A stretch of 64,000 nucleotides of DNA. It comes from Osmia lignaria lignaria. Taxonomy: Eukaryota; Arthropoda; Insecta; Hymenoptera; Megachilidae. Both the position numbers and the translations under genes were made by a program. Below, piece by piece: positions 39,119 to 51,000 of the stretch. The notes beneath the pieces were generated by a model. It did not search any database, was not told the DNA's origin, and saw only the letters and a program-made list of their open reading frames with translations. The stretch spans positions 6,014,001 to 6,078,000 of the forward strand of contig NW_027478170.1 in assembly GCF_051020975.1 (NCBI RefSeq). Reading direction: 5' to 3'. Positions within the stretch are counted from its first letter, which is position 1, and the number at the start of each line of letters is the position of its first letter.

Positions 39119-40401
39119 TCAAAAAATATCATAGAACATAAATTGTAGGAAACATAATTCTCTACAAAAAAGGTCTCTTAACATTTTGCCATAGCTCGCT
39201 TCGTTTCCGAGATATTTGCAGATATATCTCAAGGGAAGGGGCCTGACGGACATATTTCGAGATATTTCTTCTTTTTGTTGTTTTTCTTCTGCACAGCTAA
39301 GCTGGAAGTGGCATTTGCAGCTCGCAATAGTGCAGAGTTACCTCAAAGAAAGGGGCCACGGTGTTTCTGTATCTCTATTATGTTGGTGCGGCTTCGGAAC
39401 TTTTAAATATCTTGATATATCTCGAGAACTACGCATCTGATCAAAAAATATCATAGAACATAAAAAGTAGGAAACTTAATTCTGTACAAAAAAGGTCTCT
39501 AAACATTTTGCCATAGCTCGCTTCGTTTCCGAGATATTTGCAGATTTATCTCAAGGGAAGGGGCCTGACGGACATATTTCGAGATATTTCTTCTTCTTGT
39601 TGTTCTTCTTCTGCACAGCTAAGCTGGAAGTGGCATTTGCGGCTCGCACTAGTGCAGAGTTATCTCAAAGAAAGGGGCCACGGTGTTTCATTATCTCTAT
39701 TATGTTGGTGCGGCTTCGGAACTTTTAAATATCTCGATGTATCTCGAAAACTACGCTTCTGATCAAAAAATATCATAGAACATAAAAAGTAGGAAACTTA
39801 ATTCTCTACAAAAAAGGTCTCTTAACATTTTGCCATAGCTCGCTTCGTTTCCGAGATATTTGCAGATTTATCTCAAGGGAAGGGGCCTGACGGACATATT
39901 TCGAGATATTTCTTCTTCTTGTTGTTCTTCTTCTGCACAGCTAAGCTGGAAGTGGCATTTGCGGCTCGCACTAGTGCAGAGTTATCTCAAAGAAAGGGGC
40001 CACGGTGTTTCTGTATCCCTATTATGTTGGTGCGGCTTCGGAACTTTTAAATATCTCGATATATCTCGAAAATTACGCTTCTGATCAAAAAATATCATAG
40101 AACATAAATTGTAGGAAACATAATTCTCTATAAAAAACGTCTCTTAACATTTTGCCATAGCTCGCTTCGTTTCCGAGATATTTGCAGATATATCTCAAGG
40201 GAAGGGGCCTGACGGACATATTTCGAGATATTTCTTCTTCTTGTTGTTCTTCTTCTGCACAGCTAAGCTGGAAGTGGCATTTGCGGCTCGCACTAGTGCA
40301 GAGTTATCTCAAAGAAAGGGGCCACGGTGTTTCTGTATCCCTATTATGTTGGTGCGGCTTCGGAACTTTTAAATATCTCGATATATCTCGAAAATTACGC
40401 T
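39119..40401 (+). repeat. Mixed monomers after the 11-monomer HOR
   Basis: Four monomers. Monomer 39538 has a private TTTCATTATC. Two consecutive A-type copies (39860 and 40182), both with GAAAATTACGC, break the usual alternation and differ mainly at TTTATC against ATATATC near their starts. This local A-A pair suggests a single-monomer duplication. Confidence 0.88.
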
Positions 40402-43400
40402 TCTGATCAAAAAATATCATAGAACATAAAAAGTTGGAAACTTAATTCTCTACAAAAAAGGTCTCTTAACATTTTGCCATAGCTCGCTTCGTTTCCGAGA
40501 TATTTGCAGATTTATATCAAGGGAAGGGGCCTGACGGACATATTTCGAGATATTTCTTCTTCTTGTTGTTCTTCTTCTGCACAGCTAAGCTGGAAGTGGC
40601 ATTTGCGGCTCGCACTAGTGCAGAGTTATCTCAAAGAAAGGGGCCACGGTGTTTCTGTATCCCTATTATGTTGGTGCGGCTTCGGAACTTTTAAATATCT
40701 CGATATATCTCGAAAACTACGCTTCTGATCAAAAAATATCATAGAACATAAATTGTAGGAAACATAATTCTCTATAAAAAACGTCTCTTAACATTTTGCC
40801 ATAGCTCGCTTCGTTTCCGAGATATTTGCAGATTTATCTCAAGGGAAGGGGCCTGACGGACATATTTCGAGATATTTCTTCTTCTTGTTGTTCTTCTTCT
40901 GCACAGCTAAGCTGGAAGTGGCATTTGTGGCTCGCACTAGTGCAGAGTTATCTCAAAGAAAGGGGCCACGGTGTTTCTGTATCTCTATTATGTTGGTGCG
41001 GCTTCGGAACTTTTAAATATCTCGATGTATCTCGAAAACTACGCTTCTGATCAAAAAATATCATAGAACATAAATTGTAGGAAACATAATTCTCTACAAA
41101 AAAGGTCTCTTAACATTTTGCCATAGCTCGCTTCGTTTCCGAGATATTTGCAGATATATCTCAAGGGAAGGGGCCTGACGGACATATTTCGAGATATTTC
41201 TTCTTCTTGTTGTTCTTCTTCTGCACAGCTAAGCTGGAAGTGGCATTTACAGCTCGCCATAGTGCAGAGTTATCTCAAAGAAAGGGGCCACGGTGTTTCT
41301 GTATCTCTATTATGTTGGTGCGGCTTCGGAACTTTTAAATATCTTGATATATCTCGAGAACTACGCATCTGATCAAAAAATATCATAGAACATAAAAAGT
41401 TGGAAACTTAATTCTCTACAAAAAAGGTCTCTTAACATTTTGCCATAGCTCGCTTCGTTTCCGAGATATTTGCAGATTTATATCAAGGGAAGGGGCCTGA
41501 CGGACATATTTCGAGATATTTCTTCTTCTTGTTGTTCTTCTTCTGCACAGCTAAGCTGGAAGTGGCATTTGCGGCTCGCACTAGTGCAGAGTTATCTCAA
41601 AGAAAGGGGCCACGGTGTTTCTGTATCCCCATTATGTTGGTGCGGCTTCGGAACTTTTAAATATCTCGATATATCTCGAAAATTACGCTTCTGATCAAAA
41701 AATATCATAGAACATAAATTGTAGGAAACATAATTCTCTATAAAAAACGTCTCTTAACATTTTGCCATAGCTCGCTTCGTTTCCGAGATATTTGCAGATA
41801 TATCTCAAGGGAAGGGGCCTGACGGACATATTTCGAGATATTTCTTCTTCTTGTTGTTCTTCTTCTGCACAGCTAAGCTGGAAGTGGCATTTACAGCTCG
41901 CAATAGTGCAGAGTTATCTCAAAGAAAGGGGCCACGGTGTTTCTGTATCTCTATTATGTTGGTGCGGCTTCGGAACTTTTAAATATCTTGATATATCTCG
42001 AGAACTACGCATCTGATCAAAAAATATCATAGAACATAAAAAGTTGGAAACTTAATTCTCTACAAAAAAGGTCTCTTAACATTTTGCCATAGCTCGCTTC
42101 GTTTCCGAGATATTTGCAGATTTATATCAAGGGAAGGGGCCTGACGGACATATTTCGAGATATTTCTTCTTCTTGTTGTTCTTCTTCTGCACAGCTAAGC
42201 TGGAAGTGGCATTTGCGGCTCGCACTAGTGCAGAGTTATCTCAAAGAAAGGGGCCACGGTGTTTCTGTATCCCTATTATGTTGGTGCGGCTTCGGAACTT
42301 TTAAATATCTCGATATATCTCGAAAACTACGCTTCTGATCAAAAAATATCATAGAACATAAATTGTAGGAAACATAATTCTCTATAAAAAACGTCTCTTA
42401 ACATTTTGCCATAGCTCGCTTCGTTTCCGAGATATTTGCAGATTTATCTCAAGGGAAGGGGCCTGACGGACATATTTCGAGATATTTCTTCTTCTTGTTG
42501 TTCTTCTTCTGCACAGCTAAGCTGGAAGTGGCATTTGTGGCTCGCACTAGTGCAGAGTTATCTCAAAGAAAGGGGCCACGGTGTTTCTGTATCTCTATTA
42601 TGTTGGTGCGGCTTCGGAACTTTTAAATATCTCGATGTATCTCGAAAACTACGCTTCTGATCAAAAAATATCATAGAACATAAATTGTAGGAAACATAAT
42701 TCTCTACAAAAAAGGTCTCTTAACATTTTGCCATAGCTCGCTTCGTTTCCGAGATATTTGCAGATATATCTCAAGGGAAGGGGCCTGACGGACATATTTC
42801 GAGATATTTCTTCTTCTTGTTGTTCTTCTTCTGCACAGCTAAGCTGGAAGTGGCATTTACAGCTCGCAATAGTGCAGAGTTATCTCAAAGAAAGGGGCCA
42901 CGGTGTTTCTGTATCTCTATTATGTTGGTGCGGCTTCGGAACTTTTAAATATCTTGATATATCTCGAGAACTACGCATCTGATCAAAAAATATCATAGAA
43001 CATAAAAAGTTGGAAACTTAATTCTCTACAAAAAAGGTCTCTTAACATTTTGCCATAGCTCGCTTCGTTTCCGAGATATTTGCAGATTTATATCAAGGGA
43101 ACGGGCCTGACGGACATATTTCGAGATATTTCTTCTTCTTGTTGTTCTTCTTCTGCACAGCTAAGCTGGAAGTGGCATTTGCGGCTCGCACTAGTGCAGA
43201 GTTATCTCAAAGAAAGGGGCCACGGTGTTTCTGTATCCCTATTATGTTGGTGCGGCTTCGGAACTTTTAAATATCTCGATATATCTCGAAAATTACGCTT
43301 CTGATCAAAAAATATCATAGAACATAAATTGTAGGAAACATAATTCTCTATAAAAAACGTCTCTTAACATTTTGCCATAGCTCGCTTCGTTTCCGAGATA

Positions 43401-44018
43401 TTTGCAGATATATCTCAAGGGAAGGGGCCTGACGGACATATTTCGAGATATTTCTTCTTCTTGTTGTTCTTCTTCTGCACAGCTAAGCTGGAAGTGGCAT
43501 TTACAGCTCGCAATAGTGCAGAGTTATCTCAAAGAAAGGGGCCACGGTGTTTCTGTATCTCTATTATGTTGGTGCGGCTTCGGAACTTTTAAATATCTTG
43601 ATATATCTCGAGAACTACGCATCTGATCAAAAAATATCATAGAACATAAAAAGTTGGAAACTTAATTCTCTACAAAAAAGGTCTCTTAACATTTTGCCAT
43701 AGCTCGCTTCGTTTCCGAGATATTTGCAGATTTATATCAAGGGAAGGGGCCTGACGGACATATTTCGAGATATTTCTTCTTCTTGTTGTTCTTCTTCTGC
43801 ACAGCTAAGCTGGAAGTGGCATTTGCGGCTCGCACTAGTGCAGAGTTATGTCAAAGAAAGGGGCCACGGTGTTTCTGTATCCCTATTATGTTGGTGCGGC
43901 TTCGGAACTTTTAAATATCTCGATATATCTCGAAAACTACGCTTCTGATCAAAAAATATCATAGAACATAAATTGTAGGAAACATAATTCTCTATAAAAA
44001 ACGTCTCTTAACATTTTG
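40402..44018 (+). repeat. 5-monomer HOR (1610 bp), about 2.25 copies
   Basis: Bases 40402-42408 match 42012-44018. Unit order from 40504: TTTATATCAAGG copy with A-type tail; TTTGTGGCTCG copy with GATGTATC; ATATATC copy; TTTATATCAAGG copy with AAAATTACGC; ATATATC copy. Private changes: GCCATAGTG near 41257, TATCCCCATT near 41629, GGAACGGGCC near 43100 and TTATGTCAAAG near 43850. AAAAGTTGG joined to TTTATATC is shared with the 11-monomer HOR, so one probably supplied the other. Confidence 0.92.
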
Positions 44019-44367
44019 TCATAGCTCGCTTCGTTTCCGAGATATTTGCAGATTCAGCTCAAAGGAACTGGCCTGACGGACATATTTCGAGATATTTCTT
44101 CTTCTTGTTGTTCTTCCTCTGCACAGCTAAGCTGGAAGTGGCATTTGCAGCTCGCAATAGTGCAGACTTATCTCAAAGAAAGGGGCCACGGTGTTTCTGT
44201 ATCTCTATTATGTTGGTGCGGCTTCGGAACTTTTAAATATCTTGATATATCTCGAGAACTACGCATCTGATCAAAAAATATCATAGAACATAAAAAGTAG
44301 GAAACTTAATTCTCTACAAAAAAGGTCTCTTAACATTTTGCCATAGCTCGCTTCGTTTCCGAGATAT

Positions 44368-44689
44368 TTGCAGATTTATCTCAAGGGAAGGGGCCTGACG
44401 GACATATTTCGAGATATTTCTTCTTCTTGTTGTTCTTCTTCTGCACAGCTAAGCTGGAAGTGGCATTTGCGGCTCGCACTAGTGCAGAGTTATCTCAAAG
44501 AAAGGGGCCACGGTGTTTCTGTATCCCTATTATGTTGGTGCGGCTTCGGAACTTTTAAATATCTCGATATATCTCGAAAACTACGCTTCTGATCAAAAAA
44601 TATCATAGAACATAAATTGTAGGAAACATAATTCTCTATAAAAAACGTCTCTTAACATTTTGTCATAGCTCGCTTCGTTTCCGAGATAT
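44368..44689 (+). repeat. Representative A-type monomer
   Basis: The A subtype differs from the consensus at about 11 linked sites, counted by eye: r104 G, r112 C (creating ACTAGT, the SpeI site, at 44478-44483), r159 C (TATCCC), r198 C, r211 A, r220 T, r250 and r251 T (AAATTGT), r261 A, r272 T (giving TATAAA) and r279 C. The changes at r198 and r211 remove the TCTCGAGA palindrome and instead give two copies of ATATCTCGA spaced exactly 10 bp apart (r192-211). An A-prime variant keeps T at r159 and has G at r202 (GATGTATC). A-type copies usually stand next to B-type or consensus copies. Confidence 0.9.
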
Positions 44690-45655
44690 TTGCAGATTCA
44701 GCTCAAAGGAACTGGCCTGACGGACATATTTCGAGATATTTCTTCTTCTTGTTGTTCTTCCTCTGCACAGCTAAGCTGGAAGTGGCATTTGCAGCTCGCA
44801 ATAGCGCAGAGTTATCTCAAAGAAAGGGGCCACGGTGTTTCTGTATCCCTATTATGTTGGTGCGGCTTCGGAACTTTTAAATATCTCGATATATCTCGAA
44901 AACTACGCTTCTGATCAAAAAATATCATAGAACATAAAAAGTAGGAAACTTAATTCTCTACAAAAAAGGTCTCTTAACATTTTGCCATAGCTCGCTTCGT
45001 TTCCGAGATATTTGCAGATTTATCTCAAGGGAAGGGGCCTGACGGACATATTTCGAGATATTTCTTCTTCTTGTTGTTCTTCTTCTGCACAGCTAAGCTG
45101 GAAGTGGCATTTACAGCTCGCAATAGTGCAGAGTTATCTCAAAGAAAGGGGCCACGGTGTTTCTGTATCTCTATTATGTTGGTGCGGCTTCGGAACTTTT
45201 AAATATCTTGATATATCTCGAGAACTACGCATCTGATCAAAAAATATCATAGAACATAAAAAGTAGGAAACTTAATTCTCTACAAAAAAGGTCTCTTAAC
45301 ATTTTGCCATAGCTCGCTTCGTTTCCGAGATATTTGCAGATTTATCTCAAGGGAAGGGGCCTGACGGACATATTTCGAGATATTTCTTCTTCTTGTTGTT
45401 CTTCTTCTGCACAGCTAAGCTGGAAGTGGCATTTGCGGCTCGCACTAGTGCAGAGTTATCTCAAAGAAAGGGGCCACGGTGTTTCTGTATCCCTATTATG
45501 TTGGTGCGGCTTCGGAACTTTTAAATATCTCGATATATCTCGAAAACTACGCTTCTGATCAAAAAATATCATAGAACATAAATTGTAGGAAACATAATTC
45601 TCTATAAAAAACGTCTCTCAACATTTTGCCATAGCTCGCTTCGTTTCCGAGATAT

Positions 45656-45974
45656 TTGCAGATTCAGCTCAAAGGAACTGGCCTGACGGACATATTTCGA
45701 GATATTTCTTCTTCTTGTTGTTCTTCTGCACAGCTAAGCTGGAAGTGGCATTTGCAGCTCGCAATAGTGCATAGTTATCTGAAAGAAAGGGGCCACGGTG
45801 TTTCTGTATCTCTATTATGTTGGTGCGGCTTCGGAACTTTTAAATATCTTGATATATCTCGAGAACTACGCATCTGATCAAAAAATATCATAGAACATAA
45901 AAAGTAGGAAACTTAATTCTCTACAAAAAAGGTCTCTTAACATTTTGCCATAGCTCGCTTCGTTTCCGAGATAT
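45656..45974 (+). repeat. 319-bp deletion-haplotype monomer with B-type start
   Basis: This has the same 3-bp loss and the same GTGCATAG/TCTGAAAG pair as 24732, but on a B-type 5' end (TTCAGCTCAAAGG). Sister copies occur at 53699-54017, 56272-56590 and 58523-58841. The haplotype has therefore moved or been copied across at least 18 kb from the nearest left-hand relative. Confidence 0.93.
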
Positions 45975-46933
45975 TTGCAGATTTATCTCAAGGGAAGGGG
46001 CCTGACGGACATATTTCGAGATATTTCTTCTTCTTGTTGTTCTTCTTCTGCACAGCTAAGCTGGAAGTGGCATTTGCAGCTCGCAATAGTGCAGAGTTAT
46101 CTCAAAGAAAGGGGCCACGGTGTTTCTGTATCTCTATTATGTTGGTGCGGCTTCGGAACTTTTAAATATCTTGATATATCTCGAGAACTACGCATCTGAT
46201 CAAAAAATATCATACAACATAAAAAGTAGGAAACTTAATTCTCTACAAAAAAGGTCTCTTAACATTTTGCCATAGCTCGCTTCGTTTCCGAGATATTTGC
46301 AGATTTATCTCAAGGGAAGGGGCCTGACGGACATATTTCGAGATATTTCTTCTTCTTGTTGTTCTTCTTCTGCACAGCTAAGCTGGAAGTGGCATTTGCG
46401 GCTCGCACTAGTGCAGAGTTATCTCAAAGAAAGGGGCCACGGTGTTTCTGTATCCCTATTATGTTGGTGCGGCTTCGGAACTTTTAAATATCTCGATATA
46501 TCTCGAAAACTACGCTTCTGATCAAAAAGTATCATAGAACATAAAAAGTAGGAAACTTAATTCTCTACAAAAAAGGTCTCTTAACATTTTGCCATAGCTC
46601 GCTTCGTTTCCGAGATATTTGCAGATTTATCTCAAGGGAAGGGGCCTGACGGACATATTTCGAGATATTTCTTCTTCTTGTTGTTCTTCTTCTGCACAGC
46701 TAAGCTGGAAGTGGCATTTGCAGCTCGCAATAGTGCAGAGTTATCTCAAAGAAAGGGGCCACGGTGTTTCTGTATCTCTATTATGTTGGTGCGGCTTCGG
46801 AACTTTTAAATATCTTGATATATCTCGAGAACTACGCATCTGATCAAAAAATATCATAGAACATAAAAAGTAGGAAACTTAATTCTCTACAAAAAAGGTC
46901 TCTTAACATTTTGCCATAGCTCGCTTCGTTTCC

Positions 46934-46955
46934 GAGATATTTGCAGATTTATCTC
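46934..46955. other. Inverted repeat GAGATA / TATCTC spanning the monomer junction
   Basis: In the reference copy GAGATA lies just before TTGCAG and TATCTC follows ten bases later. Monomers carrying ATATATCTC instead of TTTATCTC (for example those starting at 2836, 20224, 41148 and 48551) have a stronger 7-bp dyad, GAGATAT / ATATCTC, around an 8-base centre. B-type monomers lose the right arm. It could form a small hairpin or bind a dimeric protein. That is inference; the dyad itself is visible. Confidence 0.7.
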
Positions 46956-46974
46956 AAGGGAAGGGGCCTGACGG
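46949..46974 (+). repeat. Internal direct repeat, copy 1 (r9-r34)
   Basis: This segment begins TTATCTCAAGGG and ends in ACGG. It resembles r123-r146 of the same monomer (47063-47086): the first 20 bases match at 18 of 20 positions, and both copies then reach ACGG after a 2-base length difference. The spacing is 114 bp. This suggests that the 322-bp unit contains an older internal duplication. The B-type substitutions fall in this copy only. Confidence 0.8.
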
Positions 46975-46989
46975 ACATATTTCGAGATA

Positions 46990-47015
46990 TTTCTTCTTCT
47001 TGTTGTTCTTCTTCT
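46990..47015 (+). repeat. TTC/TTG-rich pyrimidine tract of the monomer
   Basis: A run of TTC triplets interrupted by TTGTTG occupies r50-r75 of each monomer. It is the only microsatellite-like stretch in the unit, and one TTC is missing in six monomers, which fits replication slippage. On the complementary strand it is GAA-rich, so a local non-B structure is conceivable, but the tract is short and interrupted. Confidence 0.8.
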
Positions 47016-47062
47016 GCACAGCTAAGCTGGAAGTGGCATTTGCAGCTCGCAATAGTGCAGAG

Positions 47063-47086
47063 TTATCTCAAAGAAAGGGGCCACGG
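47063..47086 (+). repeat. Internal direct repeat, copy 2 (r123-r146)
   Basis: This is the second copy of the internal repeat, beginning TTATCTCAAAGA and ending CCACGG. It differs from copy 1 at two of the first 20 bases and lacks two bases before ACGG. The two 320-bp monomers (49517 and 51125) have lost two bases of GAG directly upstream of this copy. Confidence 0.8.
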
Positions 47087-47131
47087 TGTTTCTGTATCTC
47101 TATTATGTTGGTGCGGCTTCGGAACTTTTAA

Positions 47132-47152
47132 ATATCTTGATATATCTCGAGA
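47132..47152. other. Palindrome cluster around TCTCGAGA (r192-r212)
   Basis: Two overlapping 8-bp palindromes, GATATATC (r199-206) and TCTCGAGA (r205-212), are present in consensus and B-type copies. A-type copies replace them with a 10-bp-spaced direct repeat of ATATCTCGA. Reverse-complement relatives of the motif occur at r42-50 (TCGAGATAT) and r314-322 (CCGAGATAT). The concentration of one motif in both orientations suggests a candidate protein-binding or recombination-prone site. No function is demonstrated. Confidence 0.65.
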
Positions 47153-48026
47153 ACTACGCATCTGATCAAAAAATATCATAGAACATAAAAAGTAGGAAAC
47201 TTAATTCTCTACAAAAAAGGTCTCTTAACATTTTGCCATAGCTCGCTTCGTTTCCGAGATATTTGCAGATTTATCTCAAGGGAAGGGGCCTGACGGACAT
47301 ATTTCGAGATATTTCTTCTTCTTGTTGTTCTTCTTCTGCACAGCTAAGCTGGAAGTGGCATTTGCGGCTCGCACTAGTGCAGAGTTATCTCAAAGAAAGG
47401 GGCCACGGTGTTTCTGTATCTCTATTATGTTGGTGCGGCTTCGGAACTTTTAAATATCTCGATGTATCTCGAAAACTACGCTTCTGATCAAAAAATATTA
47501 TAGAACATAAATTGTAGGAAACATAATTCTCTACAAAAAAGGTCTCTTAACATTTTGCCATAGCTCGCTTCGTTTCCGAGATATTTGCAGATATATCTCA
47601 AGGGAAGGGGCCTGACGGACATATTTCGAGATATTTCTTCTTCTTGTTGTTCTTCTTCTGCACAGCTAAGCTGGAAGTGGCATTTGCGGCTCGCACTAGT
47701 GCAGAGTTATCTCAAAGAAAGGGGCCACGGTGTTTCTGTATCCCTATTATGTTGGTGCGGCTTCGGAACTTTTAAATATCTCGATATATCTCGAAAACTA
47801 CGCTTCTGATCAAAAAATATCATAGAACATAAAAAGTAGGAAACTTAATTCTCTACAAAAAAGGTCTCTTAACATTTTGCCATAGCTCGCTTCGTTTCCG
47901 AGATATTTGCAGATTTATCTCAAGGGAAGGGGCCTGACGGACATATTTCGAGATATTTCTTCTTCTTGTTGTTCTTCTTCTGCACAGCTAAGCTGGAAGT
48001 GGCATTTGCAGCTCGCAATAGTGCAG

Positions 48027-51000
48027 AGTTATCTCAAAGAAAGGGGCCACGGTGTTTCTGTATCTCTATTATGTTGGTGCGGCTTCGGAACTTTTAAATA
48101 TCTTGATATATCTCGAGAACTACGCATCTGATCAAAAAATATCATAGAACATAAAAAGTAGGAAACTTAATTCTCTACAAAAAAGGTCTCTTAACATTTT
48201 GCCATAGCTCGCTTCGTTTCCGAGATATTTGCAGATTTATCTCAAGGGAAGGGGCCTGACGGACATATTTCGAGATATTTCTTCTTCTTGTTGTTCTTCT
48301 TCTGCACAGCTAAGCTGGAAGTGGCATTTGCGGCTCGCACTAGTGCAGAGTTATCTCAAAGAAAGGGGCCACGGTGTTTCTGTATCTCTATTATGTTGGT
48401 GCGGCTTCGGAACTTTTAAATATCTCGATGTATCTCGAAAACTACGCTTCTGATCAAAAAGTATCATAGAACATAAATTGTAGGAAACATAATTCTCTAC
48501 AAAAAAGGTCTCTTAACATTTTGCCATAGCTCGCTTCGTTTCCGAGATATTTGCAGATATATCTCAAGGGAAGGGGCCTGACGGACATATTTCGAGATAT
48601 TTCTTCTTCTTGTTGTTCTTCTTCTGCACAGCTAAGCTGGAAGTGGCATTTACAGCTCGCAATAGTGCAGAGTTATCTCAAAGAAAGGGGCCACGGTGTT
48701 TCTGTATCTCTATTATGTTGGTGCGGCTTCGGAACTTTTAAATATCTTGATATATCTCGAGAACTACGCATCTGATCAAAAAATATCATAGAACATAAAA
48801 AGTAGGAAACATAATTCTCTACAAAAAAGGTCTCTCAACATTTTGCCATAGCTCGCTTCGTTTCCGAGATATTTGCAGATATATCTCAAGGGAAGGGGCC
48901 TGACGGACATATTTCGAGATATTTCTTCTTCTTGTTGTTCTTCTTCTGCACAGCTAAGCTGGAAGTGGCATTTACAGCTCGCAATAGTGCAGAGTTATCT
49001 CAAAGAAAGGGGCCACGGTGTTTCTGTATCTCTATTATGTTGGTGCGGCTTCGGAACTTTTAAATATCTTGATATATCTCGAGAACTACGCATCTGATCA
49101 AAAAATATCATAGAACATAAAAAGTAGGAAACTTAATTCTCTACAAAAAAGGTCTCTTAACATTTTGCCATAGCTCGCTTCGTTTCCGAGATATTTGCAG
49201 ATTTATCTCAAGGGAAGGGGCCTGACGGACATATTTCGAGATATTTCTTCTTCTTGTTGTTCTTCTTCTGCACAGCTAAGTTGGAAGTGGCATTTGCGGC
49301 TCGCACTAGTGCAGAGTTATCTCAAAGAAAGGGGCCACGGTGTTTCTGTATCCCTATTATGTTGGTGCGGCTTCGGAACTTTTAAATATCTCGATATATC
49401 TCGAAAACTACGCTTCTGATCAAAAAATATCATCGAACATAAATTGTAGGAAACATAATTCTCTATAAAAAACGTCTCTTAACATTTTGCCATAGCTCGC
49501 TTCTTTTCCGAGATATTTGCAGATTCAGCTCAAAGGAACTGGCCTGACGGACATATTTCGAGATATTTCTTCTTCTTGTTGTTCTTCCTCTGCACAGCTA
49601 AGCTGGAAGTGGCATTTGCAGCTCGCAATAGTGCAGTTATCTCAAAGAAAGGGGCCACGGTGTTTCTGTATCTCTATTATGTTGGTGCGGCTTCGGAACT
49701 TTTAAATATCTTGATATATCTCGAGAACTACGCATCTGATCAAAAAATATCATAGAACATAAAAAGTAGGAAACTTAATTCTCTACAAAAAAGGTCTCTT
49801 AACATTTTGCCATAGCTCGCTTCGTTTCCGAGATATTTGCAGATTTATCTCAAGGGAAGGGGCCTGACGGACATATTTCGAGATATTTCTTCTTCTTGTT
49901 GTTCTTCTTCTGCACAGCTAAGCTGGAAGTGGCATTTGCGGCTCGCACTAGTGCAGAGTTATCTCAAAGAAAGGGGCCACGGTGTTTCTGTATCTCTATT
50001 ATGTTGGTGCGGCTTCGGAACTTTTAAATATCTCGATGTATCTCGAAAACTACGCTTCTGATCAAAAAGTATCATAGAACATAAATTGTAGGAAACATAA
50101 TTCTCTACAAAAAAGGTCTCTTAACATTTTGCCATAGCTCGCTTCGTTTCCGAGATATTTGCAGATATATCTCAAGGGAAGGGGCCTGACGGACATATTT
50201 CGAGATATTTCTTCTTCTTGTTGTTCTTCTTCTGCACAGCTAAGCTGGAAGTGGCATTTACAGCTCGCAATAGTGCAGAGTTATCTCAAAGAAAGGGGCC
50301 ACGGTGTTTCTGTATCTCTATTATGTTGGTGCGGCTTCGGAACTTTTAAATATCTTGATATATCTCGAGAACTACGCATCTGATCAAAAAATATCATAGA
50401 ACATAAAAAGTAGGAAACATAATTCTCTACAAAAAAGGTCTCTTAACATTTTGCCATAGCTCGCTTCGTTTCCGAGATATTTGCAGATATATCTCAAGGG
50501 AAGGGGCCTGACGGACATATTTCGAGATATTTCTTCTTCTTGTTGTTCTTCTTCTGCACAGCTAAGCTGGAAGTGGCATTTACAGCTCGCAATAGTGCAG
50601 AGTTATCTCAAAGAAAGGGGCCACGGTGTTTCTGTATCTCTATTATGTTGGTGCGGCTTCGGAACTTTTAAATATCTTGATATATCTCGAGAACTACGCA
50701 TCTGATCAAAAAATATCATAGAACATAAAAAGTAGGAAACTTAATTCTCTACAAAAAAGGTCTCTTAACATTTTGCCATAGCTCGCTTCGTTTCCGAGAT
50801 ATTTGCAGATTTATCTCAAGGGAAGGGGCCTGACGGACATATTTCGAGATATTTCTTCTTCTTGTTGTTCTTCTTCTGCACAGCTAAGTTGGAAGTGGCA
50901 TTTGCGGCTCGCACTAGTGCAGAGTTATCTCAAAGAAAGGGGCCACGGTGTTTCTGTATCCCTATTATGTTGGTGCGGCTTCGGAACTTTTAAATATCTC

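Larger units (their letters stand above)
46941..47262 (+). repeat. Representative consensus-type monomer (reference for r coordinates)
   Basis: This copy shows no private change that I could see, so I use it as the reference. Landmarks: TTATCTCAA r9-17; ACGG r31-34; TCGAGATAT r42-50; TTC-rich pyrimidine tract r50-75; second TTATCTCAA r123-131; GCGGCTTCGG r173-182; overlapping palindromes GATATATC r199-206 and TCTCGAGA r205-212 (contains the XhoI site CTCGAG); TGATCA (BclI) r223-228; A6 runs at r228-233 and r273-278; GCTTCG r305-310; CCGAGATAT r314-322, leading into the next copy. Hand-counted base content is 65 G and 61 C in 322 (39% G+C), with 11 CpG. The neighbouring copies on both sides are nearly identical. 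Confidence 0.95.
44019..48026 (+). repeat. Mixed A, B and consensus monomers
   Basis: About twelve monomers. TTTTGTCATAG precedes both 44046 and 44690, 644 bp apart, indicating an A-B dimer duplication. Monomer 44690 is a hybrid: B-type to r72, A-type from r159 to r220, then consensus. Monomer 45656 carries the 3-bp deletion haplotype. Monomers 46619 and 46941 are consecutive consensus copies. No non-satellite sequence. Confidence 0.9.

Noticed and set aside
47111..47125. Pol III internal promoter or tRNA-like element near GCGGCTTCGGAAC
   Set aside because: There is no A-box/B-box pair at suitable spacing and no cloverleaf fold; the string only superficially resembles a B box.
47247..47262. 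CENP-B-box-like sequence CTTCGTTTCCGAGATA
   Set aside because: It shares TTCG with the canonical motif but lacks the required A and the CGGG core at the right spacing. The other TTCG sites (r41 and r178) also fail.
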